A stretch of 64,000 bases of DNA from an uncultured bacterium. Lineage in GTDB: Bacteria > Cyanobacteriota > Vampirovibrionia > Gastranaerophilales > Gastranaerophilaceae. Below the pieces are notes generated by a model, which was given only the letters and a program-made list of their open reading frames with translations, made no database searches and was not told the DNA's origin. The translations under genes and the position numbers were made by a program. Positions 25,173 to 33,199 of the stretch are shown in pieces (position 1 is the stretch's first letter; every line of letters starts with the position of its first letter). Location: contig CAMTMK010000002.1 of NCBI GenBank assembly GCA_947073645.1, forward strand, positions 49,094-113,093, written 5' to 3'.

Positions 25173-25478
25173 TTATAAACCTAAAATTAACTTGTTACTT
25201 GTGGATATCATATCCATTGTATTAAACATATTTTGTTGTATTAGCTCTGCTTTATGCTTCTCCTGTTGTTTACCTCCTTCTTCTTGTTCAGGATTGTTGT
25301 TTTGATTCTTGGCAGCCTCCGCCTGCGCTATTAGGTTTTGTGCTTGTGCTTCTGTTGTAACTGTCGTCGGATCTATTCCCAGTGCAAGCAAACGTTCAAT
25401 TGTCGATTGCTTTAATGGACCATCATTTGATGACATTACAAATGTTGGAATATGAGAAATTGAATTGATTGACGACAT
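25173..25478 (-). CDS. Small hypothetical protein, Gln/Asn-rich
   Basis: This 101-aa protein has AAGGAT upstream of ATG 25478. The N-terminal half has a short helical motif (TIERLLALGIDPTTVTTEAQ) followed by an Ala/Gln/Asn-rich helix and an amphipathic end (MFNTMDMISTSNKLILGL). No family is recognised. The LGIDP-T-V-TEAQA arrangement is a small helical repeat also seen in surface or virulence-related linkers, but no function can be given. It is monocistronic. Confidence 0.6.
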   Translation of the reverse strand: MSSINSISHIPTFVMSSNDGPLKQSTIERLLALGIDPTTVTTEAQAQNLIAQAEAAKNQNNNPEQEEGGKQQEKHKAELIQQNMFNTMDMISTSNKLILGL

Positions 25479-25628
25479 ACATACATCCTTTCTGATTTTA
25501 ATTTAATAATTTTTTTTTAAATGTCAATCATATTTTTTATATCGGCTTATTTGTTTGAAAACTTTAATATATTGAACCAAAGTTTTACAAATCTTTATGT
25601 TTATGTTACAATTTTGTCAGGGTTTATT

Positions 25629-26369
25629 ATGAAAAAGTTTTTAATTTTATCTTTTATAGTGTTTATGAGTGTTTCACAGGCACTTGCAGCAGCTTATATT
25701 AAAGTTGAACCGCAGTTGTTAACTCCTGCACAAAGTGCAAATTATGAAAAGGTTAACGAAACTTTAGCAATTATTTTCAACAGAATAAAGCCATATATCA
25801 GAACTGATAAGTACCCTAAGTATTATCACGATTTTACGTTAATAAAAGATGACGGTACACAGAACAATGCGTATTATTATGTGAAAAATTACGGCGCTGA
25901 ATTGGTTTATAATTCTGATACTAATGAACTTAAATACGTTACTTTCAGACGTCCTGAACTTCAAAAATGCAGGATAATTTATCATTATCCGTCCGGAAAA
26001 CTCCATGCTGTTCAGATTTTTGTATCAGATAAAGAATCTTTTGTATTTTCACCTGACGGCAAGTATGTTGATTATGCGCCATATGTAAATGAGGTGCGCG
26101 AGAAGGTTAGAAAAGCTTGGAAAGTTCCTCCAAGAAAACAGATTGATATATTGGCAAAAGACCAGAAAGATTTGCTTGTTCAAATGGCCTTGACTGTGAA
26201 TAAAGACGGAACAGTAAAAAAATGCAGAGTATTGAAATCCTCTAAAATTAAAGAACTTGATAATAATGCAGGAGAGGCTATTAAATCAGCATCACCTTTT
26301 AAACCGTTTCCTGAAAACTTCTTTAATGAGGAATTTACTATTATTTTGAATTTTAACTTTAGTTTATAA
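25629..26369 (+). CDS. Exported TonB-C-like protein
   Basis: This 246-aa protein has a signal peptide (MKKFLILSFIVFMSVSQALA). I start it at ATG 25629, since the upstream in-frame ATG would add 36 residues before the signal. The middle has KYVTFRRPELQKCRIIYHY and LHAVQIFVSDKESFVFSPDG strands. The C-terminal ~90 residues match the TonB/TolA C-terminal fold: REKVRKAWKVPP, then LLVQMALTVNKDGTVKKCRV and EAIKSASPFKPFPENF. Because a signal peptide is used instead of a Pro-rich anchor, it is not a classical TonB; a periplasmic TolA/TonB-like adaptor is more likely. It lies just before prepilin 1. Confidence 0.8.
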   Translation: MKKFLILSFIVFMSVSQALAAAYIKVEPQLLTPAQSANYEKVNETLAIIFNRIKPYIRTDKYPKYYHDFTLIKDDGTQNNAYYYVKNYGAELVYNSDTNELKYVTFRRPELQKCRIIYHYPSGKLHAVQIFVSDKESFVFSPDGKYVDYAPYVNEVREKVRKAWKVPPRKQIDILAKDQKDLLVQMALTVNKDGTVKKCRVLKSSKIKELDNNAGEAIKSASPFKPFPENFFNEEFTIILNFNFSL

Positions 26370-26383
26370 TAGAAAGGATATAT

Positions 26384-27112
26384 ATGATGAAAAACAGATA
26401 TAGGCATAATTTCGGGGGGGGGGGCATTCTAGGCTTTACTCTTGCTGAAGTCTTAATTACTTTAGGAATTATAGGCGTAGTTGCTGCATTGACTTTACCT
26501 AATCTTATATCTAATTATCAGAAACATCAAACAGTTGTTCAACTGAAAAGAATTTATTCACAATTAAGTAATGCTGTTGTCGAATCAGAACTTGTAAATA
26601 GTGAGTATTCAACTTGGGATATGACATTATCTGCTCAGAATTTTTTTATTAAATATTTTAAAGATTTTTTACCCGTTATAAAAGAATGTAGAGTTGCTAC
26701 TAAAGACAGATGCTCTTCTGTAACACAAAGATTGCCGTTAAAAAACAGTACAGATACTATGCCGCTTATGAGAAACAATGGAGGACAATATTCACTAGTA
26801 TTGAATAATGGTACAATTATCTTCATGGACAGACATGAAAATATGGGGGTTGTATATCTGTTTAGTGTTGATTTGAATGGTGATAAAGGCCCAAACAGAA
26901 ATGGCAGAGATGTGTTTCATTTCGCATTTACAAAAGATGGTCTGCACGGATATTCTCATTACGGATTCAATCATAAGGCAAGATACAATATGTTAGGAGC
27001 TTATGGTTCTTGTAACAAAAATTCTTGTTGTAGTTTTGCCAGAGCCGGCGGAGGGTGCTCCACAATGATTATGTATGACGGATGGCAAATTAAAGATGAT
27101 TATCCGTGGTAA
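26384..27112 (+). CDS. Type IV prepilin-like protein 1 with poly-G leader tract (in frame, ON)
   Basis: This 242-aa prepilin/pseudopilin has AGGA at 26375-26378; either ATG 26384 or 26387 may start it. The leader MMKNRYRHNFGGGGILG is cut before FTLAEVLITLGIIGVVAALTLPNL, the class III signal with the +5 Glu and hydrophobic helix. The globular C-terminal domain has paired Cys (CNKNSCCSFARAGGGC) and ends DGWQIKDDYPW, an ending shared with prepilin 2. An 11-G run at 26414-26424 encodes the GGGG of the leader, in frame here. With 10 Gs a TAG follows within four codons; with 12 Gs a TGA follows about eight codons on. The length of the run therefore switches the gene. It abuts the convergent gene at 27113. 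Confidence 0.9.
   Translation: MMKNRYRHNFGGGGILGFTLAEVLITLGIIGVVAALTLPNLISNYQKHQTVVQLKRIYSQLSNAVVESELVNSEYSTWDMTLSAQNFFIKYFKDFLPVIKECRVATKDRCSSVTQRLPLKNSTDTMPLMRNNGGQYSLVLNNGTIIFMDRHENMGVVYLFSVDLNGDKGPNRNGRDVFHFAFTKDGLHGYSHYGFNHKARYNMLGAYGSCNKNSCCSFARAGGGCSTMIMYDGWQIKDDYPW
26414..26424 (+). repeat. Poly-G tract (11 G), prepilin 1
   Basis: Homopolymer within codons 11-14 of prepilin 1, preceded by AATTTC. Eleven Gs keep the pilin frame open. Confidence 0.95.
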
Positions 27113-27904
27113 CTAATGTATTGATATTTCGTAGTTTCCGTTGTTTATTGAAAAATTCATGCGAATTGTTTCGCCGTTGTATTCTTCTGGCGGTGCGGTG
27201 AATTTGGGGACACTCATTAACATATAATAAACAGTATCGTTAAGGCTTTTGTTATCGGATTCTTTGGTAAATTTGCGGTTTACAAGTTTACCTGTTTTAT
27301 CCACAGAAAAACTTATAGAACAATTTCCCGAGCCTTGAATGCTTCCTACTGCAAATTTTGAAAACAGAGCTGCTCTGAGTTTTGTTTTGTAGTTAATCAT
27401 TGCAGGACTGTTGGGATTGTAAACCGGTTTTTGCGGTTCAACTTTCTTTGGAGTTTCGACAATTTGAACAGGTTCTTTTATCGCTGCAGGTGCTTTAGGT
27501 TTTTCTAAAACCTTTGGAGGTTCTGTTTTAGCTGTAACTAGATTTTTTTTTTGAACAGGCTCTGTCGGGGTTAAAATGATAGGCGCTGTTTGTGTAATTG
27601 GTTGTTCAGTTGTTTTTGGTTTGTAAATTGGGGTATCGTTCCAGATTTTATTTATATCAGGAATTGCAGTATTTGTTTTTGCAGCGGGTTTTTGAGAATG
27701 TTCAACCTTTTTTGACATAGGAATGAACCAAACTGAAACTGCAATGATAACACAAATTGCAAAGAATATTCTTGATACAATTTCAGATTTTTGTTCAAGG
27801 GAAAGAGGTTGTTTCTCCTCAATATAATCAAAAGTATCGTTACCGCAATCGCAGTAATCGGGTTTTGTTTTGTATTCGGTGTTGCATTCTTTGCATATGT
27901 ACAT
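27113..27904 (-). CDS. Zinc-ribbon, membrane-anchored TonB-C-like protein
   Basis: This 263-aa protein starts with a cytoplasmic zinc ribbon: CKEC at residues 4-7 and CDCG at 18-21. A single transmembrane helix (residues ~45-65, IFFAICVIIAVSVWFIPM) follows, then a Pro/Lys/Thr-rich periplasmic stretch (~70-170) and a C-terminal domain with TonB/TolA-like features (GNCSISFSVDKTGKLVNRKF, then VPKFTAPPEEYNGETIRMNF). A zinc ribbon on a TonB-like protein is unusual. It is the last gene of the minus-strand cluster 31364-27113. The start lies a few nt after the stop of the 54-aa gene. Confidence 0.8.
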   Translation of the reverse strand: MYICKECNTEYKTKPDYCDCGNDTFDYIEEKQPLSLEQKSEIVSRIFFAICVIIAVSVWFIPMSKKVEHSQKPAAKTNTAIPDINKIWNDTPIYKPKTTEQPITQTAPIILTPTEPVQKKNLVTAKTEPPKVLEKPKAPAAIKEPVQIVETPKKVEPQKPVYNPNSPAMINYKTKLRAALFSKFAVGSIQGSGNCSISFSVDKTGKLVNRKFTKESDNKSLNDTVYYMLMSVPKFTAPPEEYNGETIRMNFSINNGNYEISIH

Positions 27905-27908
27905 AAGT

Positions 27909-28073
27909 TTATCCTATCATAAAAATTCCGAAAATGATAAGTCCGAGAATCCCCATTATGATTAAAATCGCAACTTCACGGGTAATTTCGCATTCTTTGT
28001 GCGCTTTTAGAAACTTGATAAAAAACGGGATTTCAAGCAGTGCAAAAAATGTGATAAAAATTATTTTAAGCAT
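27909..28073 (-). CDS. Small membrane protein (54 aa)
   Basis: The predicted protein has two hydrophobic helices (residues ~3-22, MLKIIFITFFALLEIPFFI, and ~35-53, AILIIMGILGLIIFGIFM) joined by a charged loop KAHKECEITREV. It starts at the TAATG overlap with the upstream 44-aa gene and ends 4 nt before the zinc-ribbon gene. Overlapping start/stop signals and the hydrophobic pattern support it as real. No family is recognised. It is probably part of the same membrane complex as its neighbours. Confidence 0.65.
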   Translation of the reverse strand: MLKIIFITFFALLEIPFFIKFLKAHKECEITREVAILIIMGILGLIIFGIFMIG

Positions 28074-28207
28074 TATTTAACCCTCTTAAAGATTATTTGT
28101 TCCATTTGAATTGTCTTATGCATTTGCGGTTTTAAAGCCATTGTTACAACGGTTGCAAAGGCAAATACAATAATTGCAATGAGTGTGATAACAACTATTT
28201 TATTCAT
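28073..28207 (-). CDS. Small membrane protein (44 aa)
   Basis: A single hydrophobic helix near the N-terminus (MNKIVVITLIAIIVFAFATV) is followed by a basic, Met/Gln-containing tail (KPQMHKTIQMEQIIFKRVK). The ATG overlaps the stop of the TonB-like gene (TAATG), and its own stop overlaps the next ATG, so it sits in a chain of coupled genes. It is too short for homology judgement. The tight coupling is the main evidence. Confidence 0.62.
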   Translation of the reverse strand: MNKIVVITLIAIIVFAFATVVTMALKPQMHKTIQMEQIIFKRVK

Positions 28208-29073
28208 TAATGCACCACCCTTTCAAAATCATTATAATCAGCAGGAGTAGAATATCTTTCAAATGTACCAAGTATAATTGCACCTGTTACTACAGTTGAG
28301 GTTCGTTGTGTACCGCGCGGAAAATTTAAAATAGGTTTGCGTTGAAGTCTTGCAATTGCCGGCTTCATGTTATTTCTTGCCATAGCCATATAATTTGGAT
28401 TTGAACAAGTTACTTTAATATTTGAAACATTACCGAATTTATCTACAACAAATGTGAATGTAAATATTGTTCCAAGCGGAGCTTGTTCAATACTTGAATC
28501 TCTCATAATTTGATTTTGAATATCGCTTCGCCATTTACTCCAGGCAATAATTTCTTCCTGCTCCGTCATATATGGGTTTTTGTGAGTGGAAGCTGCCGGT
28601 TGGGGTTGAATGGTTTGAGCAAGTTTTTGTGCATTTTCCTGTAATGCCTTAGAATCTTCAATATCGGTATTCAAAAGTTTTTGTAAAATTTCTATTTGTG
28701 ATTCTTGTGGCTCCGGAGTTTTTGTTTTTATCGGAACTTCTTTTTTAGGGAATTTTATTTTGACAGGTTTTGTTTCAACCGGAGTTTGTGAATGTGGAGA
28801 TGTATTTGTTGTTTGAACGTTTTGATTCTGTGTCGGAGCTTCCTGAACCTTTATTTCAACAGTTTTTTGCGGTGTTGATTGTGTTATTGTTTTAGGTTGT
28901 GGTTGAGCAACAGATACAGGAATATTTTCAGACGAAATTGTATCGCTGATTCTTACCAGTTTGAAATCTGCATCTTCTATTAACATTGGTTGATGAATTT
29001 CCGGATGAATTTTAACAGTAAGAATGGTTAATATAACAAATAAAACTATTACTGATACTTTTAAAAAATCCAT
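28207..29073 (-). CDS. TonB/TolA-like membrane-anchored protein
   Basis: This 288-aa protein has one N-terminal transmembrane helix (MDFLKVSVIVLFVILTILTV), a long Pro/Thr/Gln/Lys linker (~50-150) and a C-terminal domain starting at about residue 185 with EIIAWSKWRSDIQNQIMRDS. The core FTFTFVVDKFGNVSNIKVTC is the typical TonB-C/TolA-C strand-turn-strand. The Pro-rich spacer could cross the periplasm. No ExbB/ExbD or TolQ/TolR homologue is recognisable next to it, although two small membrane proteins follow. It lies 2 nt after the FHA-like gene. Confidence 0.78.
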   Translation of the reverse strand: MDFLKVSVIVLFVILTILTVKIHPEIHQPMLIEDADFKLVRISDTISSENIPVSVAQPQPKTITQSTPQKTVEIKVQEAPTQNQNVQTTNTSPHSQTPVETKPVKIKFPKKEVPIKTKTPEPQESQIEILQKLLNTDIEDSKALQENAQKLAQTIQPQPAASTHKNPYMTEQEEIIAWSKWRSDIQNQIMRDSSIEQAPLGTIFTFTFVVDKFGNVSNIKVTCSNPNYMAMARNNMKPAIARLQRKPILNFPRGTQRTSTVVTGAIILGTFERYSTPADYNDFERVVH

Positions 29074-29075
29074 AA

Positions 29076-30677
29076 TTAATCTTTATCTACTTTTGCTAAC
29101 AATTCGTCACACGCATAAATATCAAATTTTGTCTGACTTAACATCATTGTTTCGGCAATCAAAAGTGCTGTCGGAACAAGTGCCGCAACCAAGCTTAAGA
29201 ACATTCCCTGCATATCTCCGCCGATTTCGGTCATAAAATATGAGATGTTCATTGCAAATTCAATAAAAATAATTGCACAGGCAATAGTTAAAGAACGACG
29301 TCTTTCGCTTTCCAATCGTCTTACACCTTCAAGTCCGTAAATTGTAACTCCATGGTGTTGATAATCAGAAAATCCGTCCTGTTTTATTACTTGTGAACCT
29401 TGAATTTTTTTAGTACATAAAAATGCGTTTACAAATGAGAAAAATGCAAAAATAATCAAAAATGTTGCAAGTGTTAAAAATACAGGGCTTATTCTTAATC
29501 CAGAAATTCTAACCCAACCCGCAGCTTCAGGGAAACACATTGCTAAAGTATTAGAAACACCGTAAGCCAAAAATGGTGCTGTTAAAATCCCGACAACCAT
29601 TTCACCTGCAGATTTTAATTGAAGGTTGAACATTTTATCTTTAATATACTGGATTTTTGAATTACTCAAGCTGTTTATATATCTTTCAATCCATTGTCTA
29701 TAAGATTTTATAACATTTTCAAAGTCTTCTCGATACTCATATTTATCAAGCAATATAGTCCATTCTGTAGTGTTGCATTGGAAATATCCGCAAGAAATTG
29801 CAAGGACAGCCATAATTCCTGAGAAAAAGAACGAAATAAATATTGCAAATGTCATAAAATCATTCAAGTTCATATAATAAACAAGGTTTACGACATAAAT
29901 TCCAAGGACAAAAATTAACGAGAAAATCAACATAAAACTTTGACCGAGTTTTGCAGATTTTGATATTTCTTTCTGTATATTGCTTTGGAGATAGAGGTAA
30001 ACTCCCTGTTTTAAAAGCAGACAAATTCCGTAAATCAATATTGTATAAATTGCCCAAACCTTAATATTTGTCGGCAGGTGAAGGAAGTTTGCAGATTCTT
30101 TGATATTCAATCCCATAAGGTAGTTTGATACTCCAAATGCACATATCATTGAACTGAAAAACATTGCTATATGCAAAAATATACTTGTTTTTGAGTTGTT
30201 GGAAAGTTTTTGTTTTAAGTCATTAATATGGAACGCAACTTGTTTTGTAATTGATACTCTTGCACTTTCCAAATCTTCTTTTTGTTTTTCGAGTTTAACT
30301 TTAGTAACAGCATTAACATCTTTCCCATACAAGCCCTTGATGTCTTCTTCTGTCAAATCTTCGTTGACTATTGAAGCAACAGTTTTAACTACAGGCGTAT
30401 TTGCTGTAACTTTTAAGCTTATAAATTCATTGCTTTCTGTAAACATAAGCTTGCAGACATTTGATACTTCAATTTTTTTTATCGGCTGGCCTTTAAAAAG
30501 AACTTTTTCACTCTGAAAATTATTCATAACAGTACATTTTCCGTTAGCATACTGTAAAGTCAGCATAATGTCATAGTCTAAATTTAAAACTACGTCACAA
30601 TTCGGGTTTGTACCGATATTTATTACATCTTTATTAAAAGTTTTTTCACCTTGTGATGTTGAAATTGTTACAGTCAT
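29076..30677 (-). CDS. FHA-like domain protein with polytopic membrane region
   Basis: This 533-aa protein has an N-terminal ~95 residues shaped like a FHA domain (GEKTFNKDVINIGTNPNCDV, then LTLQYANGKCTVMNN and a second set of strands). The usual phosphothreonine-binding Arg, Ser and His are not in place, so phosphopeptide binding is doubtful. A coiled coil (~125-165) and about eight hydrophobic segments follow (e.g. SIFLHIAMFFSSMICAFGVS, FLTLATFLIIFAFFSFVNAF). The membrane part is not recognised. It sits between the VWA gene and the TonB-like gene and probably forms the core of a membrane complex with them. Confidence 0.72.
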   Translation of the reverse strand: MTVTISTSQGEKTFNKDVINIGTNPNCDVVLNLDYDIMLTLQYANGKCTVMNNFQSEKVLFKGQPIKKIEVSNVCKLMFTESNEFISLKVTANTPVVKTVASIVNEDLTEEDIKGLYGKDVNAVTKVKLEKQKEDLESARVSITKQVAFHINDLKQKLSNNSKTSIFLHIAMFFSSMICAFGVSNYLMGLNIKESANFLHLPTNIKVWAIYTILIYGICLLLKQGVYLYLQSNIQKEISKSAKLGQSFMLIFSLIFVLGIYVVNLVYYMNLNDFMTFAIFISFFFSGIMAVLAISCGYFQCNTTEWTILLDKYEYREDFENVIKSYRQWIERYINSLSNSKIQYIKDKMFNLQLKSAGEMVVGILTAPFLAYGVSNTLAMCFPEAAGWVRISGLRISPVFLTLATFLIIFAFFSFVNAFLCTKKIQGSQVIKQDGFSDYQHHGVTIYGLEGVRRLESERRRSLTIACAIIFIEFAMNISYFMTEIGGDMQGMFLSLVAALVPTALLIAETMMLSQTKFDIYACDELLAKVDKD

Positions 30678-30689
30678 TATTTACCTCAT

Positions 30690-31364
30690 TTATCTTCCCA
30701 ATGCGTGAAGAAATCTTCTGATTGATTTATCGATATTTTGTTCCGGAGCAACTATCAAGTGAGCTTCTCCAAGAACAGGTGTAAGCTTTTCTTTTGCCAA
30801 ATCGAGTTTAGCCGGATGTGCATCCAAAAACATCATAGAAATATCCGGTGCATATTTTTTTACGTTCTGAACATTTGAGGGCAGTGTATCCCAATTAATC
30901 TGTTTTTCAACAGCGCCTTCGTTCTCCAAATCACCTATAACAACGATTGCGGGAACATATCCGTCTTTTTTCATTGTCAAGGCGTGAGAGAAGGCTTTTT
31001 TCAATCCTACGCCATATGCAGTTCCGTAATCCTTTGCATCATATTGAGTGAAAGCATCCATTGATTTTGTAATCCCGCTTCCGTTCATTGGAGAACCTTC
31101 ATATATGAGGTAAGCATCTTCAGAAACTCTTAAAATTTTAATTTGGTCTTCAGGGTCGAGAAGATTGCAGATTTGTCTTAAAACTTTTTTCTGTTCAGGC
31201 AAACGTTTTTGATTTGATGCTGAACTGTCCACAACAAAAATTACTGCCGAGGGATGAAAATCGTCGACCTTAATTTGTCTCAATCCCGCCCAGATAAACC
31301 TTACAGCTGCAGATAATACTAATATAATTAAACCTAATGTAACTAATCTTTTATTCAACTTCAT
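30690..31364 (-). CDS. Membrane-anchored von Willebrand factor A protein
   Basis: This 224-aa protein is started at ATG 31364; the longer frame begins with a TTG. One N-terminal transmembrane helix (LVTLGLIILVLSAAVRFIW) precedes a VWA domain. The MIDAS motif DSSAS (D-x-S-x-S) lies in VIFVVDSSASNQ. GTAYGVGLKKAF and VVIGDLENEG supply the further MIDAS positions. It resembles the BatA/BatB group in architecture, but no MoxR ATPase is nearby. It is the first gene of the 31364-27113 cluster. Confidence 0.82.
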   Translation of the reverse strand: MKLNKRLVTLGLIILVLSAAVRFIWAGLRQIKVDDFHPSAVIFVVDSSASNQKRLPEQKKVLRQICNLLDPEDQIKILRVSEDAYLIYEGSPMNGSGITKSMDAFTQYDAKDYGTAYGVGLKKAFSHALTMKKDGYVPAIVVIGDLENEGAVEKQINWDTLPSNVQNVKKYAPDISMMFLDAHPAKLDLAKEKLTPVLGEAHLIVAPEQNIDKSIRRFLHALGR

Positions 31365-31370
31365 AGGAGT

Positions 31371-31399
31371 AATATAGCATATTTTTAACAAAAATGCAA
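31371..31399 (-). promoter_or_regulatory. Leaderless promoter of the VWA/FHA/TonB-like cluster
   Basis: On the minus strand, -35 TTGCAT (31399-31394), spacer 17, and -10 TATATT (31376-31371) lie 6 nt before ATG 31364. The bases between (ACTCCT) are not a Shine-Dalgarno. Confidence 0.6.
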
Positions 31400-31445
31400 A
31401 AAAATTGTAGCCGATTGGTTACTAGATTTAATTTTATTTCATTGA

Positions 31446-31451
31446 TATTAT
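31446..31451 (+). promoter_or_regulatory. Putative -10 box of the LuxR-type gene, leaderless type
   Basis: TATTAT lies 6 nt before ATG 31458. The -35 region is weak (TAGATT at spacer 17). No Shine-Dalgarno is present. Confidence 0.4.
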
Positions 31452-31457
31452 TTTAAA

Positions 31458-31769
31458 ATGTCAATGGAAGCAAAGAACATAAAATTAAATTATGTTTTGT
31501 CAGAAAATTGTGTATTAACTGAACGTGAAACTGAATGTATTTCAATAGTTTCGCTTGGTTATACAAATGTAGATGCTGCAAAAGTAATTAATATTTCAGA
31601 GGGAATGTTCAAAAAGAATATTAAAGATATTTTTGACAAGCTATACGTTGATGATAGAACATATGCAGTACAAAAAGCTCTCAGATATGGGATTTTAACA
31701 TTTGATATGATAGACAGAGTGCAAGCAAAATATAATTTACAGCCCAGAGATGTTCAGAGGGTGAGTTAA
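31458..31769 (+). CDS. Stand-alone LuxR-type HTH protein
   Basis: This 103-aa protein is almost entirely a LuxR/FixJ-type DNA-binding domain: LTERETECISIVSLGYTNVD at residues ~20-39, a recognition-helix region ISEGMFKKNIKDIFDKL, then DDRTYAVQKALRYGIL. No receiver or sensory domain is attached. It is divergent from the VWA/FHA/TonB-like cluster, with about 90 nt between starts, so it is a candidate regulator of that cluster. Its 3' end overlaps the convergent exported-protein gene by 33 nt. Confidence 0.85.
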   Translation: MSMEAKNIKLNYVLSENCVLTERETECISIVSLGYTNVDAAKVINISEGMFKKNIKDIFDKLYVDDRTYAVQKALRYGILTFDMIDRVQAKYNLQPRDVQRVS

Positions 31770-32519
31770 TTTTACTTGAATAGTTGTTCCGTCTGGAATA
31801 TCAACTTCTTTACCACGCTGCATTGCACCTCTTATTCCTCCGGCAGCAGCTCCCATTCCGCCGTAAATAAGCATATTTCTGCGCCAGTCGTCACCGTTTC
31901 CGCCTCCAAGTGCTGTAAATGCTGCACCGACAAGCATACTGCCTAAAGCTCCGATTACGACATCACGTGTCATTTTTTTTGCGCGTTCGCTTTGAGTTTT
32001 CATATATATATTTTCTGTAGATATTTGCAATACATTGCCGTCCGGGGTCAAAATTTCATTAAAGTTTAATTCAATTTCTGCATTTCCATAAGCATAACCC
32101 GCATTTTTGGCATCTGTTGCCGAACCATAGACAAGACTTCCGGCTGGAGCTATTAATCGTCCGTTATAAATAAAATCATTTGTCAAACGAACTGTTAATC
32201 TGTCTTCTTTTTCAAGACTTCCTGAACTTATTCCCGAGTCAAAAGTTACGTTGAAGCTTGTTCCGGAAGGCACAGTTATGGCTGAACCGTACAAAAGCGG
32301 GCTTTTCGGTGTCGGTTCATAAAGTAAAGGTGACGGTTCGTAATTTGTTCGTTCTTCAACAGTTTCTTTCTTTTGTCTTGATTTATAAAAGTTTGGTGTT
32401 GTTTGAATTTGTTTTTTGCGGTCAAATTCTGCTTGTGCCTCATCGGAAAAATCATATTCCGCAAGTACAGGTGCACATATAATATTCAAACAAAGTAAAA
32501 TTGATAATATCTTTTTCAT
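31737..32519 (-). CDS. Exported protein with TrbI/VirB10-like beta region
   Basis: This 260-aa protein has a signal peptide (MKKILSILLCLNIICAPVLA). A charged Tyr/Pro linker leads to a domain with GSAITVPSGTSFNVTFDSGI, RLIAPAGSLVYGSATDA and a closing IPDGTTIQVKLTHPLNI. This VPxGT...L.AP.GS pattern resembles the beta-barrel domain of VirB10/TrbI proteins. A glycine-rich segment (GALGSMLVGAAFTALGGG) could be membrane-associated. No other conjugation genes are nearby, so a conjugal role is unlikely; an envelope protein is all that can be claimed. Confidence 0.7.
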   Translation of the reverse strand: MKKILSILLCLNIICAPVLAEYDFSDEAQAEFDRKKQIQTTPNFYKSRQKKETVEERTNYEPSPLLYEPTPKSPLLYGSAITVPSGTSFNVTFDSGISSGSLEKEDRLTVRLTNDFIYNGRLIAPAGSLVYGSATDAKNAGYAYGNAEIELNFNEILTPDGNVLQISTENIYMKTQSERAKKMTRDVVIGALGSMLVGAAFTALGGGNGDDWRRNMLIYGGMGAAAGGIRGAMQRGKEVDIPDGTTIQVKLTHPLNISGL

Positions 32520-32526
32520 TACTATT

Positions 32527-32554
32527 ATTATAATAGATTATTGAATTATTACAA
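32527..32554 (-). promoter_or_regulatory. Leaderless promoter of the exported-protein gene
   Basis: On the minus strand, -35 TTGTAA (32554-32549), spacer 16, and -10 TATAAT (32532-32527) lie 7 nt before ATG 32519. Confidence 0.6.
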
Positions 32555-32593
32555 TATGTCTGTTATAATTCATTCCATAAAAAGGAGAGAGAA

Positions 32594-33199
32594 ATGGAAA
32601 AGATTTTTGAATTAATCGCAGTTGTATTAAGTGCATACATTATCGGTTCAATTCCTACAGGTTACATTATTGTAAAAGCTTTTACGGGGCAAGATATCAG
32701 AACTATCGGTTCAGGTTCGACAGGTGCTACAAATGTTAAACGTGTTATGGGTAAAAAATGGTTCTTTATAACTTTACTTTTGGATGCGTTTAAGGGGGCA
32801 TTACCTGTCGTTTTGGCATCAATGTTTGCAAAAACTTTTACAGGAATCGGCTTGCTTCCTGTGTTGGCGGCAGTTGCTGTGATTCTTGGTCACAGCAGGT
32901 CAATATTTCTTAAATTTACAGGCGGAAAATCAGTTGCATCAGGAGTTGGTACGATTCTTGCTTTAAATTGGCAGGTTGGTTTAATCATTGCACTTATATG
33001 GTCTGTTGTAACTTTCTTTACAAGATACGTTTCAGTCGGTTCAATTATTGCATTAGCGATTTCACCATTTTTAATGTGGGCATTTAAAGCTCCTGTTGCA
33101 TACATTGCATATTGCGGACTTGGTGCTTTGTATATTATTTGGCTTCACCGTTCAAATATTCAAAGACTTATTAAAGGCGAAGAAAACAAAGTTCGCTAA
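32594..33199 (+). CDS. plsY: Glycerol-3-phosphate acyltransferase PlsY
   Basis: This 201-aa inner-membrane enzyme acylates glycerol-3-phosphate from acyl-phosphate, starting phospholipid synthesis. The three PlsY motifs are present: GSIPTGYIIVK then GSGSTGATNVKRVMGKKW (motif 1), LGHSRSIFLKFTGGKSVASG (motif 2), and a C-terminal YIIWLHRSNIQRLIKGEE (motif 3). About five to seven hydrophobic helices are visible. AAGGAGAGAG precedes the start. The 3' end overlaps the next, convergent gene by 4 nt. No plsX is in the window. Confidence 0.96.
   Translation: MEKIFELIAVVLSAYIIGSIPTGYIIVKAFTGQDIRTIGSGSTGATNVKRVMGKKWFFITLLLDAFKGALPVVLASMFAKTFTGIGLLPVLAAVAVILGHSRSIFLKFTGGKSVASGVGTILALNWQVGLIIALIWSVVTFFTRYVSVGSIIALAISPFLMWAFKAPVAYIAYCGLGALYIIWLHRSNIQRLIKGEENKVR

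Noticed and set aside
31737..32519. Conjugative transfer protein (TrbI/VirB10)
   Set aside because: The resemblance is limited to a beta-region pattern. No other conjugation gene, relaxase or origin is present nearby.
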